Shown here one piece after another: positions 1 to 6,695 of a stretch of DNA of 8,018 nt (the stretch's first letter is position 1; every line of letters begins with the position of its first letter). The position numbers were made by a program, and so were the translations under genes. The notes beneath the pieces are model-generated. The model made no database searches and had not been told where the DNA came from. It worked only from the letters and a program-made list of their open reading frames with translations. The DNA comes from Bryobacteraceae bacterium (GTDB lineage: Bacteria > Acidobacteriota > Terriglobia > Bryobacterales > Bryobacteraceae). The stretch spans positions 1-8,018 of the forward strand of contig JASHSD010001056.1 of assembly GCA_030036985.1 (NCBI GenBank), in the 5' to 3' direction.

Positions 1-3000
1 TCGAGATAGTGGTTGTTGACGCCGTTGGGGCTGCTTCCCTGCAGAGAGTTGTCCGCATCGTCGTACAAAGTGACCGGAAAACCGCTGCTGATGCGTGTAA
101 TGCCGGTCAGCTGCCAGCCCGTGATCAGCGGCTTCCAGTGGCTCGTTAACCTGTCGAAGGGAAGCCGCGCCGTGTAGTTGGCGACGAAGCTCTGCGCGAG
201 ATCGAAGGCCGAGAGAGCGCGGGTGGCGGCGAAGTCGAAGGGGTCTCCGGTATCGGAAATACTCGATGCCTGATCGATCGATTTGCTCCAAGTGTAGCCG
301 AGCGAGAAGGAGTAGTTGGTGCTCTGATGACGAAAACTGACCTGGAGCGAGTTGTAGTTCGAGTTGCCGATGCTGCCATCGTAATCGTCGTTTCCGAAGT
401 CCGGCCCCAGACCTTCCCGTGTGCCGTTAATCGTCTGACCATTGGCCAAAAGGTAGGCGTTGTTCTCAAGACCAGGGCCGCAAGGCTGCGTGCCCTGCGC
501 GAGAATCGACCCCGGCTGGCCGTAGGGAACGCTGAGCTGCAGGCAGAGCGCCGGATTGCCCGGATTGGCGGAATAAACCAGCAGCAGGTGGTGCGCCTGC
601 GAGCCGACATAGCTGACGCTGAACATGGTGTTGTCGGTTATCTGGCGCTGGATGGAAAAGAAGTAATTTTCATTGTAAGGATACGTGTTCCACGGTGGCG
701 GCGCGGTCATGCCGGCAACCGGCTCGAACGACGCGAATTGCTGGGTGGTGTTGGGACTTTTGGGGTCCAGCGGCGGGACCACAAACGGATACGGATTGCC
801 GGTATACTGGCCGGTCGCCGCCGAAACGAACGGCTCGGCGAAGAGCGGCGGCTCCGGGCTGGTGTAGCTCAGGCCATAAGGAGGCTGAGGCTCGTCGATC
901 GCCATGACGTTGCCTTCAATCACGGAGTAGAAAATTCCGTAGCCCGCGCGAATACTGGTTTTTCCCGGCCCGCCAATGATCTTATTCAGAAATCCGGGCG
1001 CGGAGTTCGGCGACCATGCCAAGCCGACTCGCGGCGAAAACCGGCTCTTGGACGGGACCAGCGTGTCGGGAACGCCCGGGTCGCCGACAAAGACCTCGCC
1101 CACAGGCGCGTTCGGATAAATGGTCGACTGCTCACCCGGTAAGAACGTGGGAATCTGGTTGTATTTCTCCGACCAGTACTCCATGTGGTCCCAGCGCAAG
1201 CCGTAGTTGAAAGTGAGGTTGGATTTTACGCGCCAGCTATCCTGCAGGTAGGCGCCCTGATATCGATGCCGTATATAATAAGCCCCCGAATCCTGCTGAT
1301 TGAAGTATTCCGGAGTGCCGATCAGGAAGTCCGCGAAGTCGGACCCGGTTTCCTGTCCCTCGAAGGTGAAGGTGCCGTTGAACTCTGCATCCGGGTTGAC
1401 GTTCACCTGTTCATAGCTCGCTTCGAAACCCGCTTTGAGCGAATGATCGCCCAGCACCTTCGAGAAATTGTCGTTCAGCGCGTATGTATTGTTGTACTGC
1501 TTCAGATTCGTTATCGGTAAGCCCATCGTGAATGCGTTGAAATCGATATTCTCGATGCCTTCGATCTGGGGCGCCAGCGGGACAATCCCCGGCGTGCCTC
1601 CGTCGCCGGTAAGAAACCCCTGCGAAGCCAGACTGGGACCAACGCCTCCCTGAGGTTGCCCGACATTGTTGGCGTCCCGCATGAAGCTCAAGTGGAACTC
1701 GTTGACGATGGTAGCCCCCAAGGTCTTCGTGTAAGAGAAATTGACAAGTTGCGCCCGGCCCAGATTGAGGGCATTGAATCCCGGCACGGTGGCGCCTCCC
1801 TGGCCGGAGGGATATGGATTGTTTACCGCAAAATCGTCGAAGAAATAGTAGGCCGAAAACGTGCCGTAATGGTCCGTGTTGCCGTCAAAACGAAAGCTGC
1901 CTTTATCGTCGCGCGTGGTTTCTCCCACGGCGGCGGTCGAGAACTCGTTCGTGCCCTCATTCGGCAGAGGGATGTATTGCAGAAGGTTCAGGGCCGGGGC
2001 CGACCAGGCGCGCTGCGGGATAATCGCGTTGGGAAACACGCACTGTAGATTCGAGGTGCAGCCGGAGGTGTAGTAAGGTTCGCCCGCGGTAACGCCGTAG
2101 CCGAGCTTCTGCTGGAGAATGCTCGCAATACCGGGTCCACTGACGGCGCCCGTGAGCTGGCTGGCGATGCTGCTCAGGTCGCCGGTTCGTTCCGCCAGGG
2201 AGGGGACGGCGATCAGACCGGTATCGATGCCCTGGTTGCTGCGGGTGCCCTGATAATCGGCAAAGTAGAAAATCTTGTTCTTCTTGATCGGTCCGCCGAA
2301 AGTGCCGCCAAACTGGTTCTGGCGGTAGAAGCTGCGCTCCGGGGAGAAGAAGTTGCGGGCGTCGAGATCGGTGTTGCGCAGGAATTCAAAGGCGGTGCCG
2401 TGCAGCGCATTAGATCCCGACTTGGTGACCACATTCACGACACCGCCGCTGTAGTCGCTGTATTCCGCGTCGAAGTTATTCGTCAGAACGCGGAACTCGG
2501 CGATGGAATCGAGATCCGGAATGATCGTGGTGCCGCCGTTCATCAGTTCCTTCACATCGCCGCCGTTCACCAGAAAGCCGTTGGCGTCTTCGCGCTGGCC
2601 GCTGATCGACTGGTTGCCGGGATTGAGACCGCCCGAGGGAGAGATAGCCACCGAAGCGCCGGACATGATGATCGAAGTCGGCGTCTGGGTCGACATGGGG
2701 ACAATGCCGGGCTGGAGGGCCAGAAGGTCGGTATAGCTGCGGCCGTTCAGCGCGACCTCCGTCATGGTGTTGCCGCTGACCACGTCCCCCATTTGCGTGC
2801 TGGCCGTCTCAATGTGGACATCGACACCGGCCGCCGTCTCGCTGACGGTCACTTGCTGCGATTGTTGCGCCAGCTCAAGCTTCATGTTCTGCTGAACGTC
2901 CGCATTCGTATCCACCACGAGACCGGTTCGTTTTTCCGAGCGGAACCCTTTCGCTTCAAACAGGATGTCGTATGTTCCCACCGGAACGATGGGGAAAATG

Positions 3001-3266
3001 AAGTCGCCATGTTCGTCGGCTTTAACCTTCGTCTCAAGCCCCTGAGCTGTATTGGTGATCGTGACCGTCACTGAAGGAATTCCCGCCCCGGTCTGATCCG
3101 TGACGGTTCCCGAGATTTTTCCCGTCACCGCGCCAAACACGATTCCGACGGCTACCAATAAAAGAGCCAAGGCGGGGGCGAGGGTGCGCCGGAATCGATC
3201 GCATCGACGACTCTGGAAGCTTGTGCGGGCGGTGAGCAAGAAAGGCGTTTCAACTGTTCTTTTCAT
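1..3266 (-). CDS. TonB-dependent receptor, Oar-like, with N-terminal carboxypeptidase-regulatory-like domain (3' end outside window)
   Basis: This is a large outer-membrane beta-barrel receptor of the Oar-like/TonB-dependent type, presumably energised by TonB-ExbB-ExbD for uptake of a large substrate that cannot be named from sequence. Reading the minus strand from the ATG at 3266 gives about 1,088 codons with no stop to the edge. A basic N-terminus leads to a hydrophobic signal segment (about residues 29-46, LAPALALLLVAVGIVFGA). Residues about 49-131 form a CarboxypepD_reg-like beta-sandwich (GKISGTVTDQTGAGIPSVTV, then a GDFIFPIVPVGTYDI turn). The plug region, about 135-290, contains LNGRSYTDLLALQPG, FLVNGGD and SGGVVNVVTKSGSNALHG, all characteristic of acidobacterial receptors. 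The rest is aromatic- and Asn/Gly-rich barrel sequence. Family members usually run about 1,100-1,250 aa, so little is missing. A GAGG lies 13 nt before the start, rather far, and the n-region is long, so a different start is possible. The family call is secure; the substrate is unknown. Confidence 0.95.
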   Translation of the reverse strand, partial: MKRTVETPFLLTARTSFQSRRCDRFRRTLAPALALLLVAVGIVFGAVTGKISGTVTDQTGAGIPSVTVTITNTAQGLETKVKADEHGDFIFPIVPVGTYDILFEAKGFRSEKRTGLVVDTNADVQQNMKLELAQQSQQVTVSETAAGVDVHIETASTQMGDVVSGNTMTEVALNGRSYTDLLALQPGIVPMSTQTPTSIIMSGASVAISPSGGLNPGNQSISGQREDANGFLVNGGDVKELMNGGTTIIPDLDSIAEFRVLTNNFDAEYSDYSGGVVNVVTKSGSNALHGTAFEFLRNTDLDARNFFSPERSFYRQNQFGGTFGGPIKKNKIFYFADYQGTRSNQGIDTGLIAVPSLAERTGDLSSIASQLTGAVSGPGIASILQQKLGYGVTAGEPYYTSGCTSNLQCVFPNAIIPQRAWSAPALNLLQYIPLPNEGTNEFSTAAVGETTRDDKGSFRFDGNTDHYGTFSAYYFFDDFAVNNPYPSGQGGATVPGFNALNLGRAQLVNFSYTKTLGATIVNEFHLSFMRDANNVGQPQGGVGPSLASQGFLTGDGGTPGIVPLAPQIEGIENIDFNAFTMGLPITNLKQYNNTYALNDNFSKVLGDHSLKAGFEASYEQVNVNPDAEFNGTFTFEGQETGSDFADFLIGTPEYFNQQDSGAYYIRHRYQGAYLQDSWRVKSNLTFNYGLRWDHMEYWSEKYNQIPTFLPGEQSTIYPNAPVGEVFVGDPGVPDTLVPSKSRFSPRVGLAWSPNSAPGFLNKIIGGPGKTSIRAGYGIFYSVIEGNVMAIDEPQPPYGLSYTSPEPPLFAEPFVSAATGQYTGNPYPFVVPPLDPKSPNTTQQFASFEPVAGMTAPPPWNTYPYNENYFFSIQRQITDNTMFSVSYVGSQAHHLLLVYSANPGNPALCLQLSVPYGQPGSILAQGTQPCGPGLENNAYLLANGQTINGTREGLGPDFGNDDYDGSIGNSNYNSLQVSFRHQSTNYSFSLGYTWSKSIDQASSISDTGDPFDFAATRALSAFDLAQSFVANYTARLPFDRLTSHWKPLITGWQLTGITRISSGFPVTLYDDADNSLQGSSPNGVNNHYL

Positions 3267-3406
3267 TAGGCTGGATAAACCTCAAACTGGAATTACCGCT
3301 GGCGGACGTGGAGCCGCAAACTGACTGACCGCAACGAAGGTAGCACGCTCCGCGACGAAAACCGGAGTTTATTGGGTCAATTTGTCGTCTGTGACCAGTC
3401 AATGAC

Positions 3407-3436
3407 ATTTTATTTTCAGTTGGTTAGGGGTCTCAA
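3407..3436 (-). promoter_or_regulatory. Predicted sigma70-type promoter for the TonB-dependent receptor
   Basis: Read on the minus strand, TTGAGA (3436-3431) and TAAAAT (3412-3407) are separated by 18 nt, close to the consensus TTGACA-17-TATAAT. Transcription would start near 3400, giving a leader of about 134 nt before the receptor ATG at 3266. A GTCAATGAC 9-mer (3398-3406) lies directly on the predicted start and GGTCA/TGACC copies follow in the leader, a position suited to a repressor. The assignment comes from pattern and spacing only. Confidence 0.5.
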
Positions 3437-3480
3437 CCGACTGCCGAGCATTCAAAGATCGGCAATCGTCGGCGTTCGCC

Positions 3481-3511
3481 GCAATATTAAGGTGAGGCCG
3501 AATAATATCGC
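3481..3511. repeat. AT-rich imperfect inverted repeat
   Basis: GCAATATTA (3481-3489) pairs with TAATATCGC (3503-3511) with one mismatch across a 13-nt centre. It stands out as AT-rich in GC-rich surroundings and could be an operator or a weak hairpin. There is no direct evidence of function. Confidence 0.35.
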
Positions 3512-3589
3512 GAGGCTCAGCACATGAACTGCTCCGGGCTACCGAAAGAGCACCGTATCATGCATATCGCTCCTCCAACCTCGGATCAG

Positions 3590-3613
3590 CGGTCACTTCC
3601 CGGTATGTGACCG
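3590..3613. promoter_or_regulatory. Inverted repeat CGGTCAC-N10-GTGACCG, possible operator
   Basis: Perfect 7-bp arms (3590-3596 and 3607-3613) are separated by 10 nt, so the half-sites are 17 bp apart from start to start. This arrangement resembles a binding site for a dimeric regulator. The core pentamer GGTCA/TGACC recurs throughout the surrounding interval. A hairpin role is also possible, but there is no T-tract after it. Confidence 0.45.
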
Positions 3614-3633
3614 GGCGGTTCAGTCTCTCAGAG

Positions 3634-3659
3634 GCGGTCACAGACGCCAATTTGACCGC
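3634..3659. promoter_or_regulatory. Inverted repeat GCGGTCA-N12-TGACCGC, possible operator
   Basis: Perfect 7-bp arms (3634-3640 and 3653-3659) surround 12 nt. A further TGACCG follows at 3662-3667, in direct repeat with 3653-3658. The repeat lies about 70 nt upstream of the small gene at 3727 and is a candidate control site for it. It shares its core with the inverted repeat at 3590-3613. Confidence 0.45.
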
Positions 3660-3726
3660 TATGACCGGCACACTACAGAAGTCTGTGATAAGGTTCCGGA
3701 AAGCCCGATCAAAGGCGGGCCATTGA

Positions 3727-3933
3727 ATGACCGATGAAGAGTTCCTGCACGCGATGCGGATCGCTCCCCCCGCAGCCGAAACAGTTGACAGCAGTCCCTT
3801 GACCGAGGCGTTGCGCATCGACGATCTCCGATCCTCGTACTGCGAGCAGCTTGAGGCCCGGATCGCCGAGCAGGCGAGCGTGATCGAGTTGCTGCGGTTT
3901 CTGCTTGAATTGAGGGGCACGTCCCGGTTCTGA
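3727..3933 (+). CDS. Small hypothetical protein, 68 aa, acidic, C-terminal amphipathic helix
   Basis: I do not recognise the family. The protein begins MTDEEFLHAMRIAPP, continues through a polar linker, and ends in a Leu/Ile/Glu-rich segment (about residues 38-64, including QLEARIAEQASVIELLRFLL) that should form an amphipathic or coiled-coil helix suited to dimerisation. No DNA-binding helix-turn-helix is evident and there is no membrane segment or signal peptide. Codon third positions are mostly G or C, as expected for a real gene here. Upstream purine-rich AAAGG (3711-3715) is 11 nt from the ATG, a weak ribosome site. The gene sits alone between two outward-facing promoters and among many GGTCA/TGACC motifs, two of which fall inside it (3728 and 3800). 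It could be a small regulator or accessory protein, or a chance frame. Confidence 0.5.
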   Translation: MTDEEFLHAMRIAPPAAETVDSSPLTEALRIDDLRSSYCEQLEARIAEQASVIELLRFLLELRGTSRF

Positions 3934-3970
3934 AGATCGCTCCGGGCAGGTCAAATCCGGTCAATGACGA

Positions 3971-3983
3971 CCGTCAATGACGG
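3971..3983. promoter_or_regulatory. Near-palindrome CCGTCA-A-TGACGG upstream of the membrane-gene promoter
   Basis: CCGTCA and TGACGG are perfect inverted arms around one central base. The site ends five bases before the predicted -35 element at 3988 and is preceded by a second GTCAATGAC copy (3960-3968) in direct repeat, 13 bp away. The same 9-mer occurs at 3398-3406 on the predicted start of the receptor transcript. Placement and repetition suggest an operator; the regulator is unknown. Confidence 0.5.
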
Positions 3984-3987
3984 CGAT

Positions 3988-4016
3988 TTGACGTAACGAT
4001 TGCGCTCGGTTATGAT
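3988..4016 (+). promoter_or_regulatory. Predicted sigma70-type promoter for the membrane-gene cluster
   Basis: TTGACG (3988-3993) and TATGAT (4011-4016) are exactly 17 nt apart, five of six matches to consensus in each box. The transcript would begin near 4023, leaving a leader of about 113 nt before the ATG at 4136. The repeated GTCAATGAC sites at 3960 and 3973 abut it on the upstream side. No comparably good promoter was seen before the later membrane genes. Confidence 0.6.
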
Positions 4017-4135
4017 TGCGTTTTCAGGATCTTACATGCTCCCGATGGTCGAACATGACCGGTTGTGATACGCGGTCCCGATCGCGAGACTCGTCATCCG
4101 TGATAAAGTGCAGGTTCGCCGACTGAAAAAGCACG

Positions 4136-4591
4136 ATGCTGATTGAGAATCCTCTCAATTCGTCCGAACTGGCGTTTCCCATACTCGAATGCTTTCACAT
4201 CGTGGGTTTCGCGATCTCGGTCGGAACGATCTGGCTTGTCGACTTCCGACTTCTGGGTTTCGGGATGCTTCGCGAGTCTCCTTCCCAGTTGGCCAAAGAC
4301 ACATTTTTCTGGACGTTGGGCGGCCTGATCCTCATGCTTTTTTCGGGCCTGATGCTGTTCTCCTCCGGCCCTGAAGATTACTATTTAAACTATGCTTTCG
4401 ACTTTAAAATGCTTTTCTTCGTCTCCGGCATCATTTTCAACTACACGGTTCACCGCAGAACGGTGCAATCGGACGCTCCGGGCGGCGGGAAGTTGGTGGC
4501 GTGCATATCCATCGGTCTCTGGAGTCTGGTTATCTTCGGCGGGATTTTCATCGGCTTCCTGAACTCGACACTGGACATTCACCACATCTGA
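4136..4591 (+). CDS. Four-helix integral membrane protein, type A, pair 1 (DUF6644-like)
   Basis: A 151-aa inner-membrane protein of unknown function, resembling the uncharacterised DUF6644-type families. Four hydrophobic segments lie at about residues 14-40, 55-77, 88-105 and 120-142. TM1 carries ECFHI with His21 and, 15 residues on, Asp36 in VDFRLLG. TM2 ends FSGLMLFSS. TM3 starts with FKM (Lys91) and ends NYTVHRR with His106. These positions are shared with the proteins at 5533 and 6696. The C-terminus ends in a His-containing tail (LDIHHI) not seen in the others. It is the first gene after the predicted promoter. The ribosome site is poor (GAAAAAG), but the start aligns with its paralogs. 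Its stop lies 3 nt before the next ATG, so co-translation with its type B partner is likely. The His residues could bind heme, which is an inference. Confidence 0.9.
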   Translation: MLIENPLNSSELAFPILECFHIVGFAISVGTIWLVDFRLLGFGMLRESPSQLAKDTFFWTLGGLILMLFSGLMLFSSGPEDYYLNYAFDFKMLFFVSGIIFNYTVHRRTVQSDAPGGGKLVACISIGLWSLVIFGGIFIGFLNSTLDIHHI

Positions 4592-4594
4592 AAC

Positions 4595-5134
4595 ATGATT
4601 CTTTCGTTCGCCCTCTGGATACAGGCGACCGGCTTCTTCACCTGGCTGCGCGGGTCAGGCTATGCCTACCCGATCATTCTTTCGCTGCACATGGTGACGC
4701 TGACGGCTTTTGGGGCAATGATCCTGATGACGGACCTGCGCCTCCTGGGGTTGGCTATGCGGACCCGCCCCGTGGCGGATGTTCTGGACCAATTGCGTGT
4801 GACCAAGCGCTGTGGTCTGGCCTTGATGGTAACGTTTGGCGTCTTGTTGGCCGGATGCAAGGCGGAAGAATATTACTACAACATTTTCTTCCGGCTCAAA
4901 ATGACGACGCTGGGCCTGCTGATCATTCATTCGCTCACGTTTCGAAGGAGCGTGTACAGGAGGGCGGCGCTTATGGACGAAACCGGAATTATCCCCGGAA
5001 ATGCGAAGACGGCCGCAGTCCTTTCACTGGCGCTATGGATTACGGTTGCGTGTATGGGGCGCGGTATCGGGTACATCGAGCCGCCTTTGGGCATACACGC
5101 CGCGCTTCGGTATTTGTGCGGGGGCGCCGGTTAG
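4595..5134 (+). CDS. Four-helix integral membrane protein, type B, pair 1 (DUF6644-like)
   Basis: A 179-aa membrane protein, distantly related to the preceding type A protein and probably its partner. A short amphipathic N-terminus (WLRGSGYAYP) leads into TM1 (about 25-51), with His32 in LSLHM and Asp47 in TDLRLLG, again 15 residues apart. A loop with a KR pair precedes TM2 (about 73-88). YYYNIFFRLKM places the family Lys at 102, and TM3 carries His112 (IIHSLTFRR). TM4 (about 139-160) ends in GRGIGYIEPP, the type B signature GR-x-I-x-Y. Compared with the type A proteins, the second His is 10 rather than 15 residues after the Lys, so it lies inside the helix. Only 3 nt separate it from the upstream gene and no separate ribosome site is seen, which suggests translational coupling. 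The 15-residue tail after EPP is unlike those of its paralogs. Confidence 0.9.
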   Translation: MILSFALWIQATGFFTWLRGSGYAYPIILSLHMVTLTAFGAMILMTDLRLLGLAMRTRPVADVLDQLRVTKRCGLALMVTFGVLLAGCKAEEYYYNIFFRLKMTTLGLLIIHSLTFRRSVYRRAALMDETGIIPGNAKTAAVLSLALWITVACMGRGIGYIEPPLGIHAALRYLCGGAG

Positions 5135-5151
5135 TATCGCGAACCGGGTGC

Positions 5152-5415
5152 ATGAATGATTGGATCGGCCTCAAGACCGCGGGCGCAACGTTGAACCTGC
5201 CGATCACGTCTCTCTATACGGTGTCTCTGCTCGTGAGCAGCCTCGCGCCTTTGGCGCGCGCGAGCGGAAGTGGCGCTGCCGTTCGGCGGAATTTTCCGGC
5301 CGGACAGGGGACGGGATGTTTTCCGATGCTGCGCCACGGCGTCACCATGAGCCAGGGTTTGTTCGGCACAGCTTTTTTCACGCTGACAGGAATGCATGAA
5401 CTGCACGGGGTCGGG
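5152..5415 (+). pseudogene. Decayed fragment of a heme-copper oxidase subunit III (COX3) gene
   Basis: The gap of about 395 bp between membrane-gene pairs 1 and 2 is not featureless. In one frame it encodes LYTVSLLVSSLAPLARA (5212-5262), which resembles the COX3 helix with the NT-x-LL-x-SS pattern followed by AR. Further on, LFGTAFFTLTGMHELHG lies within 5347-5415 and matches the hallmark COX3 segment (G-x-x-FF-x-x-TG-x-H-x-LH). The helix expected between them is replaced by a short Gly/Arg-rich stretch, and after 5415 no COX3-like helices are seen in any frame, so the gene looks truncated and internally deleted. The frame stays open and runs into the gene at 5533 without a stop, so a fused product starting at the ATG at 5152 cannot be excluded, although no good ribosome site precedes it. 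Related NorE-type subunits share the same motif and are an alternative parent. Confidence 0.55.
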
Positions 5416-5532
5416 CCGGTCCAACCGGCGGCCTTGCGACGCTCCGTTGCGGTTGGATCCGGAGGATCGCCTTGGGCTGTTGGGGATCACTCGCTCGCTT
5501 CATGGCAATCGGATACAATTTTGGACGAAATG

Positions 5533-5973
5533 ATGGTCTACGATCTGAACTCTAATCCGCTCAACAACAACGACTGGGCTTTCGCGCTGACGGAGTGCTT
5601 CCACATTACGGCTTTCGCGCTATCCATCGGGACGATCATGTTGGTCGATTTCCGGCTCTTGGGCTTGGGCCTGAAGCACGAATCCGCGCGCAAACTGCTG
5701 AAAGACACAGGGCTGTGGACGCTCGCGGGTTTGGTCATCGTCATCACCTCGGGCCTGGTGATCTTCTCTTCCGACCCGATTCATTACCTGTACAACGAGG
5801 CGTTTCGCTGGAAGATCACGGCGCTGGTCGTCGGCATCATCTATAACTACACCATCCACCGCAAGGTGGCGATGTCGAATTTCTCGCCCGGCGTCGGCGC
5901 TCTCACCGGTCTGGTTTCGGTGTTGATTTGGGTTTCAGTTCTTTTCGGCGGTCTTTGGATCGCGTTCGTTTAG
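5533..5973 (+). CDS. Four-helix integral membrane protein, type A, pair 2 (DUF6644-like)
   Basis: A 146-aa membrane protein and the second type A copy. TM1 contains ECFHI (His24) and VDFRLLG (Asp39). TM2 ends TSGLVIFSS. TM3 begins FRWKI (Lys94) and ends NYTIHRK (His109). TM4 is about residues 122-144, ending FGGLWIAFV. The start was chosen by alignment with its paralogs. Two consecutive ATG codons (5530 and 5533) exist, and the GGA at 5523-5525 is better spaced for 5533. The frame is open upstream through the COX3-like remnant, so a much longer N-terminus is formally possible, but it would disrupt the conserved short N-terminus. A TACAAT at 5514-5519 could be a -10 box, without a matching -35. 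Its type B partner follows 12 nt downstream. Confidence 0.88.
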   Translation: MVYDLNSNPLNNNDWAFALTECFHITAFALSIGTIMLVDFRLLGLGLKHESARKLLKDTGLWTLAGLVIVITSGLVIFSSDPIHYLYNEAFRWKITALVVGIIYNYTIHRKVAMSNFSPGVGALTGLVSVLIWVSVLFGGLWIAFV

Positions 5974-5985
5974 AGGCGAGTTGAG

Positions 5986-6594
5986 ATGACCATTCCCGAA
6001 CTGAGCCACGCGATTCAGAGCCTGGGGCTCATGACCTATATCCGCGAATCGGGATATACATACCCGATGATTATGTCGACGCATCTCGCATGCATCGGCG
6101 TCTTTGGCGGATTCATCCTTTTGACGGATCTGCGTCTGCTGGGCTGGGCGCTGACGGATATACCGATTTCGACTGTTATTAACGGCCTGCGAGTATGGAA
6201 ACGCGTGGGCTTCTGCATTATGTTCACGATGGGATTTCTGCTTGGAACCTCGGAGATGGATAAATACTACGCCAATCCTTATTTTCAGACGAAAATGCTT
6301 CTGCTCGTGACCGTTGCGGTCCATGCAATCGTCTTCAAGCCCCAGGTGTACGATCATCCCGAGTGGCTCGATAAGGCGCCGAGGACCCCAGGCGTCGCAA
6401 AGGTCGCCGCGATTTGCTCGCTTTTGATTTGGATAGCGATTCCGTGTATGGGTCGGATGATCGCATATTACGAACCGCCAAAGGCACAACAGGTTTTGTC
6501 GACAGAAGGCGACGCCAGAAACTACAGCGTTCATGTCTCTCCCACGGAGGCGCAGGAACGACGTTTGCGAATCTCGTCGGATGGGCGTGGTTGA
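5986..6594 (+). CDS. Four-helix integral membrane protein, type B, pair 2 (DUF6644-like)
   Basis: At 202 aa this is the longest copy. The N-terminus YIRESGYTYP leads to TM1 with His33 (STHL) and Asp48 (TDLRLLG). A WKR loop precedes TM2 (about 74-89), and YANPYFQTKM gives Lys103. TM3 has His113 (VHAIVFKPQVY). TM4 (about 138-161) ends MGRMIAYYEPP. The soluble C-terminal tail of about 37 residues after EPP is polar and charged, lacks any recognised domain, and is not shared with the other two type B copies. It may come from loss of an earlier stop or be a real extension. GAGG and TTGAG lie in the 12-nt gap before the ATG. The partner is the type A protein just upstream. Confidence 0.9.
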   Translation: MTIPELSHAIQSLGLMTYIRESGYTYPMIMSTHLACIGVFGGFILLTDLRLLGWALTDIPISTVINGLRVWKRVGFCIMFTMGFLLGTSEMDKYYANPYFQTKMLLLVTVAVHAIVFKPQVYDHPEWLDKAPRTPGVAKVAAICSLLIWIAIPCMGRMIAYYEPPKAQQVLSTEGDARNYSVHVSPTEAQERRLRISSDGRG

Positions 6595-6676
6595 TGATCG
6601 TCCCGGCGTTCATTTCTCTGAGTTGCGGGCACAAATCGATCCGGAGCCGATGAACATGTGTGTTCCCGGAAGGAGA

Positions 6677-6686
6677 GGAGGGGAGA
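6677..6686 (+). promoter_or_regulatory. Purine-rich ribosome-binding site that decides the 6696 start
   Basis: AGGAGGGGAG ends 9 nt before the ATG at 6696, a good Shine-Dalgarno placement. Starting at the upstream GTG (6660) would translate through this site, so it argues for the shorter protein. Confidence 0.6.
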
Positions 6687-6695
6687 ACTCGGAGC

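Larger units (their letters stand above)
3267..3726. other. Intergenic regulatory interval upstream of the receptor, rich in GGTCA/TGACC pentamers
   Basis: No convincing gene lies in these 460 bp. The interval contains the receptor promoter and leader, an AT-rich imperfect inverted repeat (3481-3489 with 3503-3511), and two perfect 7-bp inverted repeats built on GGTCA/TGACC (3590-3613 and 3634-3659). GGTCA occurs at 3375, 3591 and 3636, and TGACC at 3392, 3608, 3653 and 3662. A minus-strand open frame at 3558-3920 has a Ser/Arg-rich composition and no recognisable features, and I treat it as non-coding. Confidence 0.6.

Noticed and set aside
327..3074. Several long plus-strand open frames opposite the receptor, e.g. 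327-1142, 1185-1520, 1656-2048 and 2400-3074
   Set aside because: They are antisense to a continuous, clearly recognisable receptor reading frame on the minus strand, have Arg/Val-rich shadow composition, and show no domains.
3558..3920. Minus-strand frame of 120 aa overlapping the small plus-strand gene
   Set aside because: Ser/Arg-rich composition, no motifs, and it runs through the inverted repeats. The plus-strand frame has the better coding character.
3398..3968. GTCAATGAC copies at 3398 and 3960 as a 9-bp target-site duplication of an inserted element carrying the small gene
   Set aside because: The sequences just inside the two copies are not inverted repeats of each other, there is no transposase, and a third copy lies only 13 bp further on. 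A regulatory site explains the pattern better.
4501..5529. The long plus-strand frame beginning inside the first type A gene, read as one large protein
   Set aside because: Up to 5134 it overlaps two well-supported membrane genes in other frames and encodes low-complexity shadow sequence there. Only the part from 5152 has recognisable content.
6660..6695. GTG start at 6660 for the third type A gene
   Set aside because: It would translate the ribosome-binding site and add a hydrophilic extension absent from the paralogs; the ATG at 6696 aligns with them.
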